A DNA stretch of 64,000 nt from JBJHAX01 sp050480705 (GTDB taxonomy: Bacteria; Actinomycetota; Nitriliruptoria; Nitriliruptorales; Nitriliruptoraceae), in assembly GCA_050480705.1 (NCBI GenBank), contig JBJHAX010000001.1:1-64000 (forward strand), read 5' to 3'. Below are positions 6,089-15,874 of this stretch, piece after piece. Made by a program: the position numbers and the translations under genes. The stretch's first letter is position 1. Every line of letters begins with the position of its first letter. The notes below the pieces were generated by a model. It was not told where the DNA came from and ran no database searches. It saw only the letters and a list, made by a program, of their open reading frames with translations.

Positions 6089-8689
6089 TCAACCCTCACC
6101 GAGGAGTCGCGCCGCAGGGGACCGTTGCGCCGACGCTGGCATCGCGGTCAGTTCGCGCAGTTCAGCGAGCAGGCGGTGCGCCTGGTCGTCCTGGCCGGCC
6201 GCGTCCGCATGGCGGTACGCAGACAGCACGCGCCCCGCGTCGACGAGTGCAAGCTGCCGGTCGTCGAGCAAGGCGAGATAGGGGTCGTCGGACGCAGGAG
6301 TGGCGACCGCCAGCTGTTCGTAGAAGCGCTCACGTTCTGCGCCGACGACGAAGGACGCGTCACCGGAGCGAACCGCGCGGTGCGTGCGCGGGGCGAGGTG
6401 CTCGATGAGCGGACGAGCGTCGGTGTTGACAGGCCGGTCGGCGAACACACCCGACGAAGAGATGTTGCCGAGGTAATGGGCGAGCAGCTTCTCTTCGAGC
6501 TCGTCGCGCGGGATATCGGTCGCCTGTGCCGCGTTGGTGAACGCATCATCGAGATCCAGTGGGGCAGGGTGCGCCTGCCCGACGAGGGCGATGATCGAAC
6601 GTGACGAGAACAAGTCCCCACGCCACGCGACCACCTGCTCGAAGGCTTCGTCCATCGTGCGTGCGATGACGCCCAGCTCGACGTCGGAGAGTTGATACAG
6701 GGGAAGCCACTGCACGAACAAGCCACCGGGCTCCAGGCGTTCGCGCACGACCGCGAAGTGCTCGGCTGTGTAGAGATTGCCGGTGCCCGCCTTCCACGGG
6801 GTGAACAGGTCGCTGATGATCATGTCGTAGCGCTGCTGTTGGCGCGCGAGGCAGACCCGGCCGTCGTCGGCGTGCACGACCACACGCGGATCGTCGAACA
6901 ACCCGAAGATCCACGGGTCGAAGTGTCGCTGTGCCAGGGCAACGACCTCCGGCAGGATCTCGCACACCTCGACGTGTTCGACTTCGAACGGCAGCGCTGC
7001 TCCGGCCGTGAGGCCGGTGCCCATCCCGAGATAGAACACCGAGCGAGGATGTGAGTGGGTGAGAAGCGGGATCACGGTCTGGTCGCGTTCGGTGTGCCGT
7101 GCGCTGCTGCCGCCGAGCGTGTAGTAATTGTTGACGCGCAGCAGGCGATCCTCGCCGCGGGCCACGACCGCTGCGGTGGCGTGCGCGCCCTCACGGATCT
7201 CGACGAGTTCCTCGCCCCGTCGCTCATCGAGGCTGACCAGGTCGTAGCGCACGCCGGCGAGCGAGACGAGTCCGATGGTTCCTGCGACGCCGACCGAGAC
7301 TGCGATGACGCGGATTGCTTCGCGCTGCGACGCGAGGACTGCGAGGGCCATCGCCAGGTAGACCCCCGCGAACAGGCGCATGCTCGCCCATGAACCCAGC
7401 CAGGGCAGCAGGACGAACCCGGTGACGAGCGCACCTGCGATCGCGCCTGCGGTGTTCGCCGCGACGACGCGCCCGACGGCCACGCCGACGGCTAGTCCCC
7501 GGGATTGGAGGATGCGCAGGAGGAAGGGCAGGACGCCGCCGAGCACGGTCACGGGAAGCAGCATCACGAGGGCGGCGAGGCCGGCGACCTCGCGTGTGTA
7601 AGCGCCCCAGCCGCCCGAACCGCCGATGTAGCGCAACCCGCCAGTTGCACGCACGAAGAGGTCAGGCGCGACCGCCGTCACCAGGGCGCCAGCGGTGAGG
7701 AGAACACCGAGGAGCAGCGCCGGCGATGGCCGGTGGAGGCGAGACAGCCCATGGGCGAGCAGGGCGCCGAGCGCGAGAGCGACGAGAAAGGTCGCGAGCA
7801 CCAGCGCGTAGGTGGAGGCCGAGTTCTGTAGCACCTGGGCGAACAGCCTCGTCCAGATCACCTCGAGGCCCAACGTGGCAATCCCCGAAATGATGGCGAT
7901 CGCCCACACCAACGGTGTAGCGATGCTCGACGTGCTGCGCCTGAGTGTGCGTTCGGCGCCCCGCGCTGCCGGGGATGGCGACGTCGCCATTGGCGCAGTC
8001 GCGTTCGTTGCCGGTGGCGCGACACGAGCCTTCGCAGCCAGGGCAAGCGCGCTCAGGCCCACGGCAGCGTCAACGCCGACCGCCAGCAGATAGGTGCCCG
8101 TGACCCCAAGGGCGAGGGGAAGGACGAAGCCTGCGGCGAGCGCACCCAGAGCGGCCCCGGCGGTGTTCACGGCGTAGAGCACAGCGCCCTGTTGCCCGAG
8201 CCGTTCACCGTCGTCGATGATGTGGCTTGCGAGTACGGGCAGCGTCCCGCCCATCAGGAACGACGCCGGGAGGAGCACGCTCGCCGCGATGGCGATCTTG
8301 AGCAGCGTGTCGAGCACGGCGACATGCCCGATCGCCGCATACATGTGCGGATACAGGGCCCCGTAGGCGTCGACGAGCACGAAGTAGCCGAGCGCTGTGA
8401 CCGCGACACCGAGTTCGAGCCGCCCGAACGTGCGCAGCGCCGAGGTGCGCCTGGTGGTGCGCTGCCCCCAGAACCAGCCTCCGCCGGCAATTCCGGTGAA
8501 GAAGACCGCGATGGTCAGCGCCGCACCCTGCGCGGTGCTGCCGAAGAGCAGACCGAGCTCGCGTACCCACAGAACCTGGTAGACGAGCGCTGCGGCTCCC
8601 GACAAGACGAAGAGTGCGAACAGCACACGGCGTTCGCCCACGCTTCGTCGCGTACTCTCAGGCTCGCGGGCGACCTTGTTGCGATTCAT
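6089..8689 (-). CDS. Fused membrane (MFS-like) spermidine synthase-like protein
   Basis: An 866-residue protein. The N-terminal ~520 residues hold many hydrophobic helices (starting LFALFVLSGAAALVYQVLWVREL, the signature of this family). The C-terminal soluble part is a spermidine-synthase-like Rossmann domain with FYLGMGTGLTAG (SAM-binding loop), VEVCEILPEVV and DMIISDLFTPWKAGTGNLYT (catalytic-Asp region). Members are called fused MFS/spermidine synthase, but their true product is often unknown. The start at 8689 (MNRNK) drops a spurious 37-residue extension. Last chromosomal gene before the island. Confidence 0.85.
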   Translation of the reverse strand: MNRNKVAREPESTRRSVGERRVLFALFVLSGAAALVYQVLWVRELGLLFGSTAQGAALTIAVFFTGIAGGGWFWGQRTTRRTSALRTFGRLELGVAVTALGYFVLVDAYGALYPHMYAAIGHVAVLDTLLKIAIAASVLLPASFLMGGTLPVLASHIIDDGERLGQQGAVLYAVNTAGAALGALAAGFVLPLALGVTGTYLLAVGVDAAVGLSALALAAKARVAPPATNATAPMATSPSPAARGAERTLRRSTSSIATPLVWAIAIISGIATLGLEVIWTRLFAQVLQNSASTYALVLATFLVALALGALLAHGLSRLHRPSPALLLGVLLTAGALVTAVAPDLFVRATGGLRYIGGSGGWGAYTREVAGLAALVMLLPVTVLGGVLPFLLRILQSRGLAVGVAVGRVVAANTAGAIAGALVTGFVLLPWLGSWASMRLFAGVYLAMALAVLASQREAIRVIAVSVGVAGTIGLVSLAGVRYDLVSLDERRGEELVEIREGAHATAAVVARGEDRLLRVNNYYTLGGSSARHTERDQTVIPLLTHSHPRSVFYLGMGTGLTAGAALPFEVEHVEVCEILPEVVALAQRHFDPWIFGLFDDPRVVVHADDGRVCLARQQQRYDMIISDLFTPWKAGTGNLYTAEHFAVVRERLEPGGLFVQWLPLYQLSDVELGVIARTMDEAFEQVVAWRGDLFSSRSIIALVGQAHPAPLDLDDAFTNAAQATDIPRDELEEKLLAHYLGNISSSGVFADRPVNTDARPLIEHLAPRTHRAVRSGDASFVVGAERERFYEQLAVATPASDDPYLALLDDRQLALVDAGRVLSAYRHADAAGQDDQAHRLLAELRELTAMPASAQRSPAARLLGEG

Positions 8690-8812
8690 TCGCAGCAAGC
8701 TACTCGATGGCGTGACGTGTCCCCGCGCACCACAGGCCTGCGTGCGCGACCGGCAACGAGGGAAGCGCCCCCGCAACGTGGACGCAGCCTGGCCGCTCAC
8801 CGCCAGAAGACG

Positions 8813-8844
8813 CAGAATTCCCGGCGTTGCCGCCGGGAATTCTG
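8813..8844 (-). terminator. Terminator of the displaced tRNA-Lys 3' half
   Basis: Arms of 14 bases (CAGAATTCCCGGCG / CGCCGGGAATTCTG) around a 4-nt loop. A near-identical hairpin follows the intact tRNA-Lys at 29727-29756, so both are copies of a tRNA-Lys terminator. The T-tract on the minus strand is weak here. Confidence 0.75.
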
Positions 8845-8888
8845 GGTGCGCCGCCTAGGACTCGAACCTAGAACCTGCCGGTTAAGAG
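8845..8888 (-). pseudogene. Displaced tRNA-Lys 3' half (original chromosomal attB remnant)
   Basis: On the minus strand this reads from the anticodon (CTCTTAA) through T-arm and acceptor 3' side to GGCGGCGCA, but no 5' half follows. Compared with the intact gene, the four T-stem differences are compensatory (CTAGG/CCTAG versus CGGGG/CCCTG), so it came from a working, slightly different tRNA-Lys. This is the half displaced when the island entered. Confidence 0.8.
8871..8888. repeat. att core, left end of the integrated island
   Basis: GAACCTGCCGGTTAAGAG, 18 bp, identical to 29785-29802 inside tRNA-Lys. It marks the left boundary of the mobile element. Confidence 0.85.
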
Positions 8889-9006
8889 TGGCTCGGGGCG
8901 CGTCCACCGCGCATCGCCGACGTCCACGAAAACCGGCTTTGACCTGCGGAAACGATGACCCAGCGTCCATGGGCGTCCGCCGATCTCCACAGGCGCGCGC
9001 GCTCCG

Positions 9007-9027
9007 TAGGCAGCGATTAGGCAGCAG
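9007..9027. repeat. Arm-type direct repeats, left inner end
   Basis: Two adjacent copies of TAGGCAGC (9007-9014 and 9018-9025) form a 21-nt block that matches 29658-29678 with one mismatch in the same orientation. In the excised circle the blocks would flank the att core, as integrase arm sites do. Confidence 0.65.
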
Positions 9028-9100
9028 CTGCGTCGGCAGAACCACGTCCGAGCTGCTCGTGGTCGTCGACGGTCCAGTCGCTCCCGACGCCTCGTGGAGA

Positions 9101-10015
9101 TCACCGGTGCCCGGTGCGGTCGACCGAGGGGAGGGTGCCGGTCGCCTCTGGTGCGGTGAACATGTTCGCGGCATCGAGCGCGTCCAACAGTGACACGAGC
9201 TGGGACGCCTGGCTCGGGAGCAGCTGCACACCGAGCTCGAAGTGGCTACCCATCCCCTGCGAGGTCAGGTTCGCCGATCCCAAGTAGCCGTAGCGGCGAT
9301 CGCCGACGAGGAACTTCGCATGCATCAGCGACGACGCCGGCCCGGCGAACCACCGAAGGCGCACCGACCCAGCACCGGTCTGCCGGGCCGCGGTGTCAAC
9401 CACGTGGACCAGCCGGCGCACCGGAGCGTCGAAGTCGTGGCCGCCCGGCTGGGTCTGCCGGTGCGCGTACACGGACACGTCGACGCCGCGTGACGCGACC
9501 GCAGCCGCCAGCGGGGGGCTGAGCTCGTCGACCGACTCGTCGTTCCAGTACGGCCCGCCGATCACCAGCGTTTCGGTCGCGCGCGTGATCGTGTCCAGCA
9601 TGATGATGTGGAGCCGCTCGTGTGGTTCCACAAGCCCCAGCCCGGCCACGGTACGCGGCAGTGTGCATACCAACGCGGGAGGTTCCGGGGCGGGCGGGTG
9701 CGACGTCGGCACGGCCGCGGCGGCCAGGACGTCGATAACGACGAGCAACTCCGCGGCCACGACCGGCGATGGCGCGCCGGTGTCGTCGACCAGTCCGACT
9801 GCGCGGCCTTGGTCGGCCAGCAGCAGCCGCACGTCGCTGGATACCGTCCCGACCGCATCGAGCCCGTCGACTGGGACGCGCAGCACCGCGGTGGCGGCCT
9901 GCGGCCAGCCGCCGAGCGTCTCGCCCAGCTGGCGCGCTATCGGGACCAGCTGGGCGTGGCGGGACCCGCCCAGCGTTGCGTGGCCGGCTTCGGCGTGCTG
10001 GCCGGCCCCGGTCAC
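9101..10015 (-). CDS. drmC: DISARM protein DrmC, phospholipase D-like
   Basis: A 304-residue protein. The C-terminal half carries a single PLD/HKD motif: SLMHAKFLVGDRRYGYLGSANLTSQG (H and K near residue 230, GSANLT near 246). DrmC of DISARM is a PLD-superfamily protein whose nuclease role is not settled. The GTG start overlaps the drmB stop by four bases (GTGA), so it is the last gene of the drm operon. The open frame upstream of 10015 only overlaps drmB and is discarded. Length is slightly above typical. Confidence 0.85.
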   Translation of the reverse strand: MTGAGQHAEAGHATLGGSRHAQLVPIARQLGETLGGWPQAATAVLRVPVDGLDAVGTVSSDVRLLLADQGRAVGLVDDTGAPSPVVAAELLVVIDVLAAAAVPTSHPPAPEPPALVCTLPRTVAGLGLVEPHERLHIIMLDTITRATETLVIGGPYWNDESVDELSPPLAAAVASRGVDVSVYAHRQTQPGGHDFDAPVRRLVHVVDTAARQTGAGSVRLRWFAGPASSLMHAKFLVGDRRYGYLGSANLTSQGMGSHFELGVQLLPSQASQLVSLLDALDAANMFTAPEATGTLPSVDRTGHR

Positions 10016-11832
10016 ACCGTCGTCCAGAAGTCCGCGAGCACGTGACGGTCCAGGTCGTCGTTGAACTTGCGGCACCCGAACGTGACGTACAGGCAGCGTT
10101 CGCACGCGGCCCGGTCGTGCTGCTGGTGGCACAACGGGTCGTTGTCGCACGTGCGTGCGGCCTCGACGGATCGGTCGGCCCACTGGCGCGTGCGGCTGTT
10201 GAGCAGCGTCCACATCGCGCCGAGTGTCTGCTGCTTCCACGAGTTGACGTACACGGCGAACGAGAGGGTCTCGGGCACGATCCATTCGGCGAGCGTGGAC
10301 TCGGCCAGACCGACCTGACCGTCGTCGAGCGCCGTCAGCATCGTGTGGGCCATCGTGTGCACGAGCGTCGTCGCGCGTGCCGCGGCGGGCGCGTGCCCGG
10401 TTGTGTCGCCGAACAGCGACAGCACACTTATGGCCGCGTCGGCCGGGTCGTCGACGTCACCGGCGATAGCCGGGTGGTCCGAGTCGAGCACGTCGCCGTC
10501 GACGAGCCAGCGCAGCACCCTCGTCGGGTCGAGCTGGACGAGCGCAGCCTCGGTCTTAGCGGACAGTGCGTAGAGCTGCGTTCGGGTGTCGGAACGGTCC
10601 ATTCGCCACGGGCGGAACTCTACGAGCTGACCCTGCCCGACGCCGCTGACCTGGCGCGTGTAGCCGACGGCGGCCAGCGTCACCGGAAACTCCCACGTGA
10701 TGGACAGTTCGAAGATGCCGAGCTCGTCGAGGCGGACGCATGCCGCGTCGATCGCGTCGGCGACAGTGTGTTGGCCGCGGGTGCGGGCCGCTTCGGCGGC
10801 GTCGGTGACGGTGATGCGCGGCACCAGGTGCGGGTCGAGCAGCGCGGTGCGTTCGGCCAGCATCCGGTCCTCGGTGATCTCCAGCACGTCCGGTGGGAGC
10901 AGGTCGGCTTCGTCAAAGCCGGTGTCGCGGGGACCCTGCACTTTCTTCAGGTCGGCGATGTCGCTGTCTGGCAGGCCCAGCGCGCGCAGCTGCTCCTCGC
11001 GCTGCTCCCAGTCGGCAGCGGACATGCGTGTGGCGGTCCCGCGTGCATCCTCGTCGAGGTCACGCATCGCGTCCTCAAGCGAGGCGACGCTGCCCCGGAG
11101 CCGCGCCACGACGACCTTGGAGCGGTCTGGGTGGCTGCGGAACTCGTCGAATCGGGGGTCTTCGATGTCGATAAGGCTGACTGTGTGCGTGTGGTAAGAG
11201 CGCGTGTCGTTGACCGTGTAGGCGCGCATCACCGAGGTGTTGGATACGTCGAACGTCTGCCCGCACCGGCACGGGGTGAAGTTCGTGTTGCGGGTGGGCG
11301 CTCCACCGCAGGCGCGGCACCGCCACCGCGACGTGATGAACGATCGCGTGTCGTCGAAGTACAGGTGCTCGAACTCGTGGGTGGGGCACCGTTGGGGCAG
11401 CAGCGGGCGTTTGCGGCCGCACGCGTGCGCGCTGTAGTAGCGCAGCTGGCGCAACCGGCTGCCGCAGTTGCGGCACCGTGGGTTGGCGGCCAACTGGTCG
11501 CGGCCGGACTGGTCCTCACTGAACACCGCAGTGCGGCCACACCGTGGGTTGGCGCACTCGAACAGCAACGGCCACAGCGCCCAGTGGGCGACCGCTGGCA
11601 CCTCAATCCGGTAGTCGTCGGGCGAGTGCAGGCTGGGCGGCGGTACGTTACGGCGGTTGTCGGGCCACTGGCGCACGTACCGGTCGACTTCGTCGAGCAG
11701 CGCCTGCTTGTTGGCAGTCCGCATCTCCTGGCCGGACACGTTGACGGTCTCGACAATCAGCCCGTCCGGGTGCCCGTACACGGCGCCCGGCAGGTGGTTG
11801 AACAGCGTCTGGGTGCGGGATCGTTCCATCAT
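10012..11832 (-). CDS. drmB: DISARM protein DrmB (DUF1998)
   Basis: A 606-residue protein. It starts with the MMERSRTQTLFNHLPGAVY motif. Cys pairs follow: CANPRCG, CRNCG, CRACGG and CRCG, fitting zinc-binding knuckles. The C-terminal DUF1998-type region has HTMAHTML and CDNDPLCHQ...CERCLYVTFGC. In DISARM, DrmB partners the helicase DrmA, and together they bind incoming DNA ends. The ATG at 11832 follows drmA by about 40 bp; an in-frame GTG at 11922 inside drmA is possible but less likely. The stop overlaps drmC. Confidence 0.88.
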   Translation of the reverse strand: MMERSRTQTLFNHLPGAVYGHPDGLIVETVNVSGQEMRTANKQALLDEVDRYVRQWPDNRRNVPPPSLHSPDDYRIEVPAVAHWALWPLLFECANPRCGRTAVFSEDQSGRDQLAANPRCRNCGSRLRQLRYYSAHACGRKRPLLPQRCPTHEFEHLYFDDTRSFITSRWRCRACGGAPTRNTNFTPCRCGQTFDVSNTSVMRAYTVNDTRSYHTHTVSLIDIEDPRFDEFRSHPDRSKVVVARLRGSVASLEDAMRDLDEDARGTATRMSAADWEQREEQLRALGLPDSDIADLKKVQGPRDTGFDEADLLPPDVLEITEDRMLAERTALLDPHLVPRITVTDAAEAARTRGQHTVADAIDAACVRLDELGIFELSITWEFPVTLAAVGYTRQVSGVGQGQLVEFRPWRMDRSDTRTQLYALSAKTEAALVQLDPTRVLRWLVDGDVLDSDHPAIAGDVDDPADAAISVLSLFGDTTGHAPAAARATTLVHTMAHTMLTALDDGQVGLAESTLAEWIVPETLSFAVYVNSWKQQTLGAMWTLLNSRTRQWADRSVEAARTCDNDPLCHQQHDRAACERCLYVTFGCRKFNDDLDRHVLADFWTTV

Positions 11833-11872
11833 CGTGTTTCGGTCGGCTTGGTCGTGCGGCGGGCCCGGCGAC

Positions 11873-14800
11873 TCACGGCGTCCCCTCGGTGTCCTCTTCC
11901 GGTGCCGCGTGCTCGTTGCCACCGGCGGTCGTGCGAGGGGTGCCCGTCAAAGCCATGTACGGCGCGTACGACGATGCGACAGCGCCGAAGTCGACCGGCG
12001 CGTCGATGTCGCGGAATGACCGCAGCACGCCGGGCGGGTCCAGCAGCTGGTTGGTCCACGTGCAGTCGGGCCGGTTCATCCGCAGCAGGTGACGCTCCAG
12101 CTCCCTGATGGCACGGTCGACCAACTCGTCCTCCAGCGACTTCTCGTTGATGCCGGGAACGACCTCCCGGATGCTGGCCTCGACGCGTCGGCCCAGCTCG
12201 GCGCGGATCGTGGGGCCGTCCGCGTTCCACCACTTGAGGAAGTCGTCGGCGAACATGATGCCGGTGACGGGCGCGTTGGGGGTCAGCCGGGCGCGGGCCA
12301 TGTCCCACAGCAGGATGGAGATCAGGCCGGGCAGCGTCCGATCGGCGACGAACCTGGCGAACCGGTTCACGGGCACGGGTTCGACCATCCGGTCCAAGAA
12401 CTGATGGTACGACGGGAACGAGCTGAACGTGGACCGCTCACGGCGGATGTAGGGGTCGAACACGGTCACGACGAGCCCGACGCGGGTGCGGCCGGCCCGA
12501 GCGGTGGCCTGGATGTAGTCGGCGACGGTCGGGGGCAGCCCGGTCATCACGAACAGGTTGAGGCGTTCCAAGTCCACACCGTGGCTGACGACGCGCGTGC
12601 CGATGAGCGCGTTAAGCCGGTCCCCGACTGGCATCGCAGGTGTGTCGGTCTCGACGCGGTCGATGGCGCGCGCCAAGTCGTCGAGGCTGACTTCGCCGGT
12701 GAGCGGCTCGAACCGCACCATCTGTCCGGTCGTGTCCGCCAGGCGTTCCGACAGTTCGGCGACCTGGTCGGCGATGTAGTCGCCGTGCGCTTTGTTGTTG
12801 ACGTACGTGAGGGTGACCTCGTAGTCGAATAGCAGCTGAGCGATCTGGTCGTCGATCAGCGTCGGGTCGTCGCACGCGGCCCGGGCCGCGTCAGGGTCGG
12901 CGGCCAAAGCCCGGCAGTGCGCGATCAGTTCGGTGGTGACGACCGCGGCCACGTCGCGCTGACGCCGGTAGTTGGGCAGCACGCCGACGAATACGCGTCG
13001 GGCGCGGTCCTGCTCACGTGTGTAGAACGACTCGATGCGGGTCCACCCGGGTGCGGGGAAGGCGCGGGCGGGCCGTCCGTACACCTGGCGGACCTGGTCT
13101 TCGAACTGTTCGATCGTGGCGGAGGCCGCAAGGACCTTGCTGGGTAGCTGCGTCCCTGCCTCGGACTGCAGGTGAGCCAGCAGAGTCTGGTAGTGCGCGT
13201 CGAACGCGCCGAGCTCGTCGCGCAGCAGGTGCAGTTCATCCTGCAACAGTAGCGCTGGCACCGGATCGTAAAACGCCTCGGCGGCTGCAGGCGGCTCGAC
13301 GCAGCCATTGCTGGGGCACACGACGGTGTTGCGCGTCGGACCTTTGCGGGGGAATGAGTACCAGCCATGAGTCGGGCAGCGATGGCGAGGCCCGTGCTGC
13401 AAGCTGGTGGTCTCCCCTGAGAACGCCATGTAGGCGGTGCGGTCGACGGTGCCGACAAGCACGCTCGGCATGGTGCGCCACACCTCCTCGTCGGTCATCG
13501 AGATCGGCAGCGTGGTGCCGCACGTGCGGCACACGTGTACGAGCCTGTAGTTGTCCTCGTCGACGTCGAGGCCGACCGCTTCGGCGCCGCACCCGGGCTC
13601 CAGGCACGTGGAGACGAGCCGACCGGCGTCGAGCTTGCCTTCCTCGAGTGTCTTGGCGCGTTCGAAGCCGGGCCACCACGCCGGGTTCTTCTTCGAAAGC
13701 CGATTGGGGGTCGACCCGGACCCGATTAGGTAGCCGAGCATGAAAGGTTCGCTGTCGGCCGCGACCTTGCCTTGGGCGACCATCTCGGCGCGGACCTCCT
13801 CGGCGGCGTGCAGCACGCGCAGCACCCGGGCCAGCTGCTGGACGCTGAGCATCCGCAGCGGGAACTTCAGCCACGCGGTCGTGCCCCGGTCCTTGCCGCG
13901 CAGCCGGTCGTACAGCATCGCGACGACCAGCAGGCCCATGTATGCCTCGGTCTTGCCGCCACCGGTCGGGAACCACAGCACATCGGCCTGGTACAGCTCG
14001 TCGCGAAAGCTCGGGTCGTCGTGCTCGCGGGCGGCAAGCGCGGGCAGGTGAGTGATGATGTAGACGAGCTGAAACAGCCGCCACGTGTTGTACTGCCTGC
14101 TCGCGTTGGTGCGCGCGAACACGTCGTTGGCGGCCAGAAACGCGTCGCGCAGTCGTGGGTCAGATCGCATCGCGCGCCGACCTAGCTGGAAGCGACGGTG
14201 CTCGTCGGCGAACCGGTCCCGGTCGGCCCGGGACACCTTGGCGACGTCGGCAGGCTGGGTGGCCAGCCACGTGTCCCACTCGTCGAGGTAGATCTGCATC
14301 GCGTCGGCCACGCCGGCCAGGACCTGGTCAGACGCGCCCGGGTCAGCCAGCGTGTCCCAGCGCAACTCGGGGACGTGGTCTGTGCGTGGGTCGACGGCCG
14401 CTGTGGTGTGCCGGGGCACGCACGTCGACGCGACGCCGTCGCGTCCGTCGTTGTGGGTGTGGGGTACCGCCACGCATGCCCGGCCGCGCCCGACGGTCGT
14501 GGACACGTCGTCGCCGTACCGGTAGTCGTCTGGGGCGAGCACGAACCGCTGCCGGGTCACTGTCGAGGTGGGCGCCCTGGCGGGTCCGGGGGTGACTTTC
14601 ATCCGCGTGTCGTACAGGGCGAGGTCGACATACGGCTTGAGCGCGTCGTCGTTCTGCCCGCGCAGGAGTACCGTCCGGTTGAGCAGGGACACGCTGACGA
14701 GGACCAGGTTGCCGGCGCGCTGCGCGAACGCGTCGACGTGGATGAGCGGGTAGGTCCAGCGGCTGCGGTCCTCGGCCTCGGCGATGGCAGCGTCGAACGC

Positions 14801-15691
14801 TTCCTGGCTGTCGAGTGCGGACGCGGGCAGCGTCTGGGTGCGGCCGGCGAAGTGCCGGGTGGTCACGCCGTGGGCGGCCAGCTGCTGGTCGATAGCGTCA
14901 CGCACGGCGAACGTGACCGTGTCTGGGTCGACGGCGTGGTTGCCGCCCACGGGCACATCGAGCGTGATCTGGTCGATGTGGATCGGGATGCGCCGCCAGT
15001 TGTGTAGCACGTTGACTCGACCCGTGTCGCGCCCGCCGCCTTGGCCTGTGCTGCCGGTGGGGCCATCGTCGGCGCCACCGTCGGTGGCGCCGACAGGGTC
15101 GTTGGGGGCGTCGCTGCCGGTGGTGTCGGCAACGGTCGGGTCGGCCCAAGCTGTGTCGGCGCGGTGCTGTTCGAGCGTGGCGTACTCGGCGACGTAGATG
15201 GCGCTGTCGATGCTGATGTCGATGGTTACGGTGGACAGCTGCTCGACGCTGGTTGAGTCGGTAGGGGTGACGGCGAAGTCGACGCCGATGATGGACGTGG
15301 TGCGCTCCGACGCGTTGAGCAGCGCGGAGGAGTCCGTGGCGTTGGCCTGACCACCTGTGCTCGCCGGGCCGGAGTCATCGTCCACCTGAGGCTGGCCGTC
15401 GGTGGCGCTGGCAAGGTGGTCGGCGTCTGCGTCCAGGACGGTCGGGGACAACACGCCGAGAACGACGTTGCTCTTGGGTGTCCACGGTGAGGGGTGGATG
15501 TGGCTGATGTCAGGGTCGCCGCGGTCGGCCAAGTGGTGCTCCACATGGCTGGCCAAATGTTCGACCAGATTCGCTTCAGCGCGGTCACGCTGTTCGGTGG
15601 CCCAGGTGGCCACGTGGGGAGCGCTTGGGTTGGGAGGTCCGTTGTCGAGGACGGTCGCGTCACCGCTGGCTTCCTGCCTGCTGTCGGTCAT
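11873..15691 (-). CDS. drmA: DISARM helicase DrmA
   Basis: A 1272-residue superfamily 2 helicase. Walker A is WFPTGGGKTEAYMG (near residue 579) and motif II is LLQDELHLLRDELG (near 819). Motif VI is ATARAGRTRVG. Cys-rich insert CLEPGCG/CRTCG and a CPTHGWY segment precede motif II. The ~500-residue N-terminal part is variable and acidic. DrmA with DrmB forms the DISARM core that recognises unmodified foreign DNA. The ATG at 15691 is chosen for GAGGA at 15696-15700. The 183-bp gap to the drmE-like gene holds only a small hairpin (15831-15848). Confidence 0.92.
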   Translation of the reverse strand: MTDSRQEASGDATVLDNGPPNPSAPHVATWATEQRDRAEANLVEHLASHVEHHLADRGDPDISHIHPSPWTPKSNVVLGVLSPTVLDADADHLASATDGQPQVDDDSGPASTGGQANATDSSALLNASERTTSIIGVDFAVTPTDSTSVEQLSTVTIDISIDSAIYVAEYATLEQHRADTAWADPTVADTTGSDAPNDPVGATDGGADDGPTGSTGQGGGRDTGRVNVLHNWRRIPIHIDQITLDVPVGGNHAVDPDTVTFAVRDAIDQQLAAHGVTTRHFAGRTQTLPASALDSQEAFDAAIAEAEDRSRWTYPLIHVDAFAQRAGNLVLVSVSLLNRTVLLRGQNDDALKPYVDLALYDTRMKVTPGPARAPTSTVTRQRFVLAPDDYRYGDDVSTTVGRGRACVAVPHTHNDGRDGVASTCVPRHTTAAVDPRTDHVPELRWDTLADPGASDQVLAGVADAMQIYLDEWDTWLATQPADVAKVSRADRDRFADEHRRFQLGRRAMRSDPRLRDAFLAANDVFARTNASRQYNTWRLFQLVYIITHLPALAAREHDDPSFRDELYQADVLWFPTGGGKTEAYMGLLVVAMLYDRLRGKDRGTTAWLKFPLRMLSVQQLARVLRVLHAAEEVRAEMVAQGKVAADSEPFMLGYLIGSGSTPNRLSKKNPAWWPGFERAKTLEEGKLDAGRLVSTCLEPGCGAEAVGLDVDEDNYRLVHVCRTCGTTLPISMTDEEVWRTMPSVLVGTVDRTAYMAFSGETTSLQHGPRHRCPTHGWYSFPRKGPTRNTVVCPSNGCVEPPAAAEAFYDPVPALLLQDELHLLRDELGAFDAHYQTLLAHLQSEAGTQLPSKVLAASATIEQFEDQVRQVYGRPARAFPAPGWTRIESFYTREQDRARRVFVGVLPNYRRQRDVAAVVTTELIAHCRALAADPDAARAACDDPTLIDDQIAQLLFDYEVTLTYVNNKAHGDYIADQVAELSERLADTTGQMVRFEPLTGEVSLDDLARAIDRVETDTPAMPVGDRLNALIGTRVVSHGVDLERLNLFVMTGLPPTVADYIQATARAGRTRVGLVVTVFDPYIRRERSTFSSFPSYHQFLDRMVEPVPVNRFARFVADRTLPGLISILLWDMARARLTPNAPVTGIMFADDFLKWWNADGPTIRAELGRRVEASIREVVPGINEKSLEDELVDRAIRELERHLLRMNRPDCTWTNQLLDPPGVLRSFRDIDAPVDFGAVASSYAPYMALTGTPRTTAGGNEHAAPEEDTEGTP

Positions 15692-15874
15692 CGGGTCCTC
15701 GTACTGCTGGTTCGGGTGGTTCGGCCTTGGGCCGGTGGTCTGGCGGTCGCTCAAGTATGGCCGCCGCGTCGGTCAAGTCACGTAGAGGGTGGGGTTCTCA
15801 TCGAGCTCCGAGTCGGGTACGGGACAGTCGAGGCTTGTAGTAAAGCCTGTGGCGGGTCGGGGCGGGAGGGTGCA

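Larger units (their letters stand above)
8690..9100. other. Left junction region of the island, no gene
   Basis: No coding gene is seen. The stretch holds the upstream region of the spermidine-synthase-like gene, a displaced tRNA-Lys 3' half with terminator (8813-8888), the left att core (8871-8888) and arm-type repeats (9007-9027). The drmC stop follows at 9101. Confidence 0.7.

Noticed and set aside
8845..8888. A second functional tRNA-Lys at the left border
   Set aside because: Only the 3' half is present; sequence beyond the anticodon region does not form D-arm or acceptor 5' side.
9769..12108. 779-residue plus-strand open frame across drmC, drmB and the end of drmA
   Set aside because: It is antisense to three motif-bearing genes and has no recognisable domain or ribosome site.
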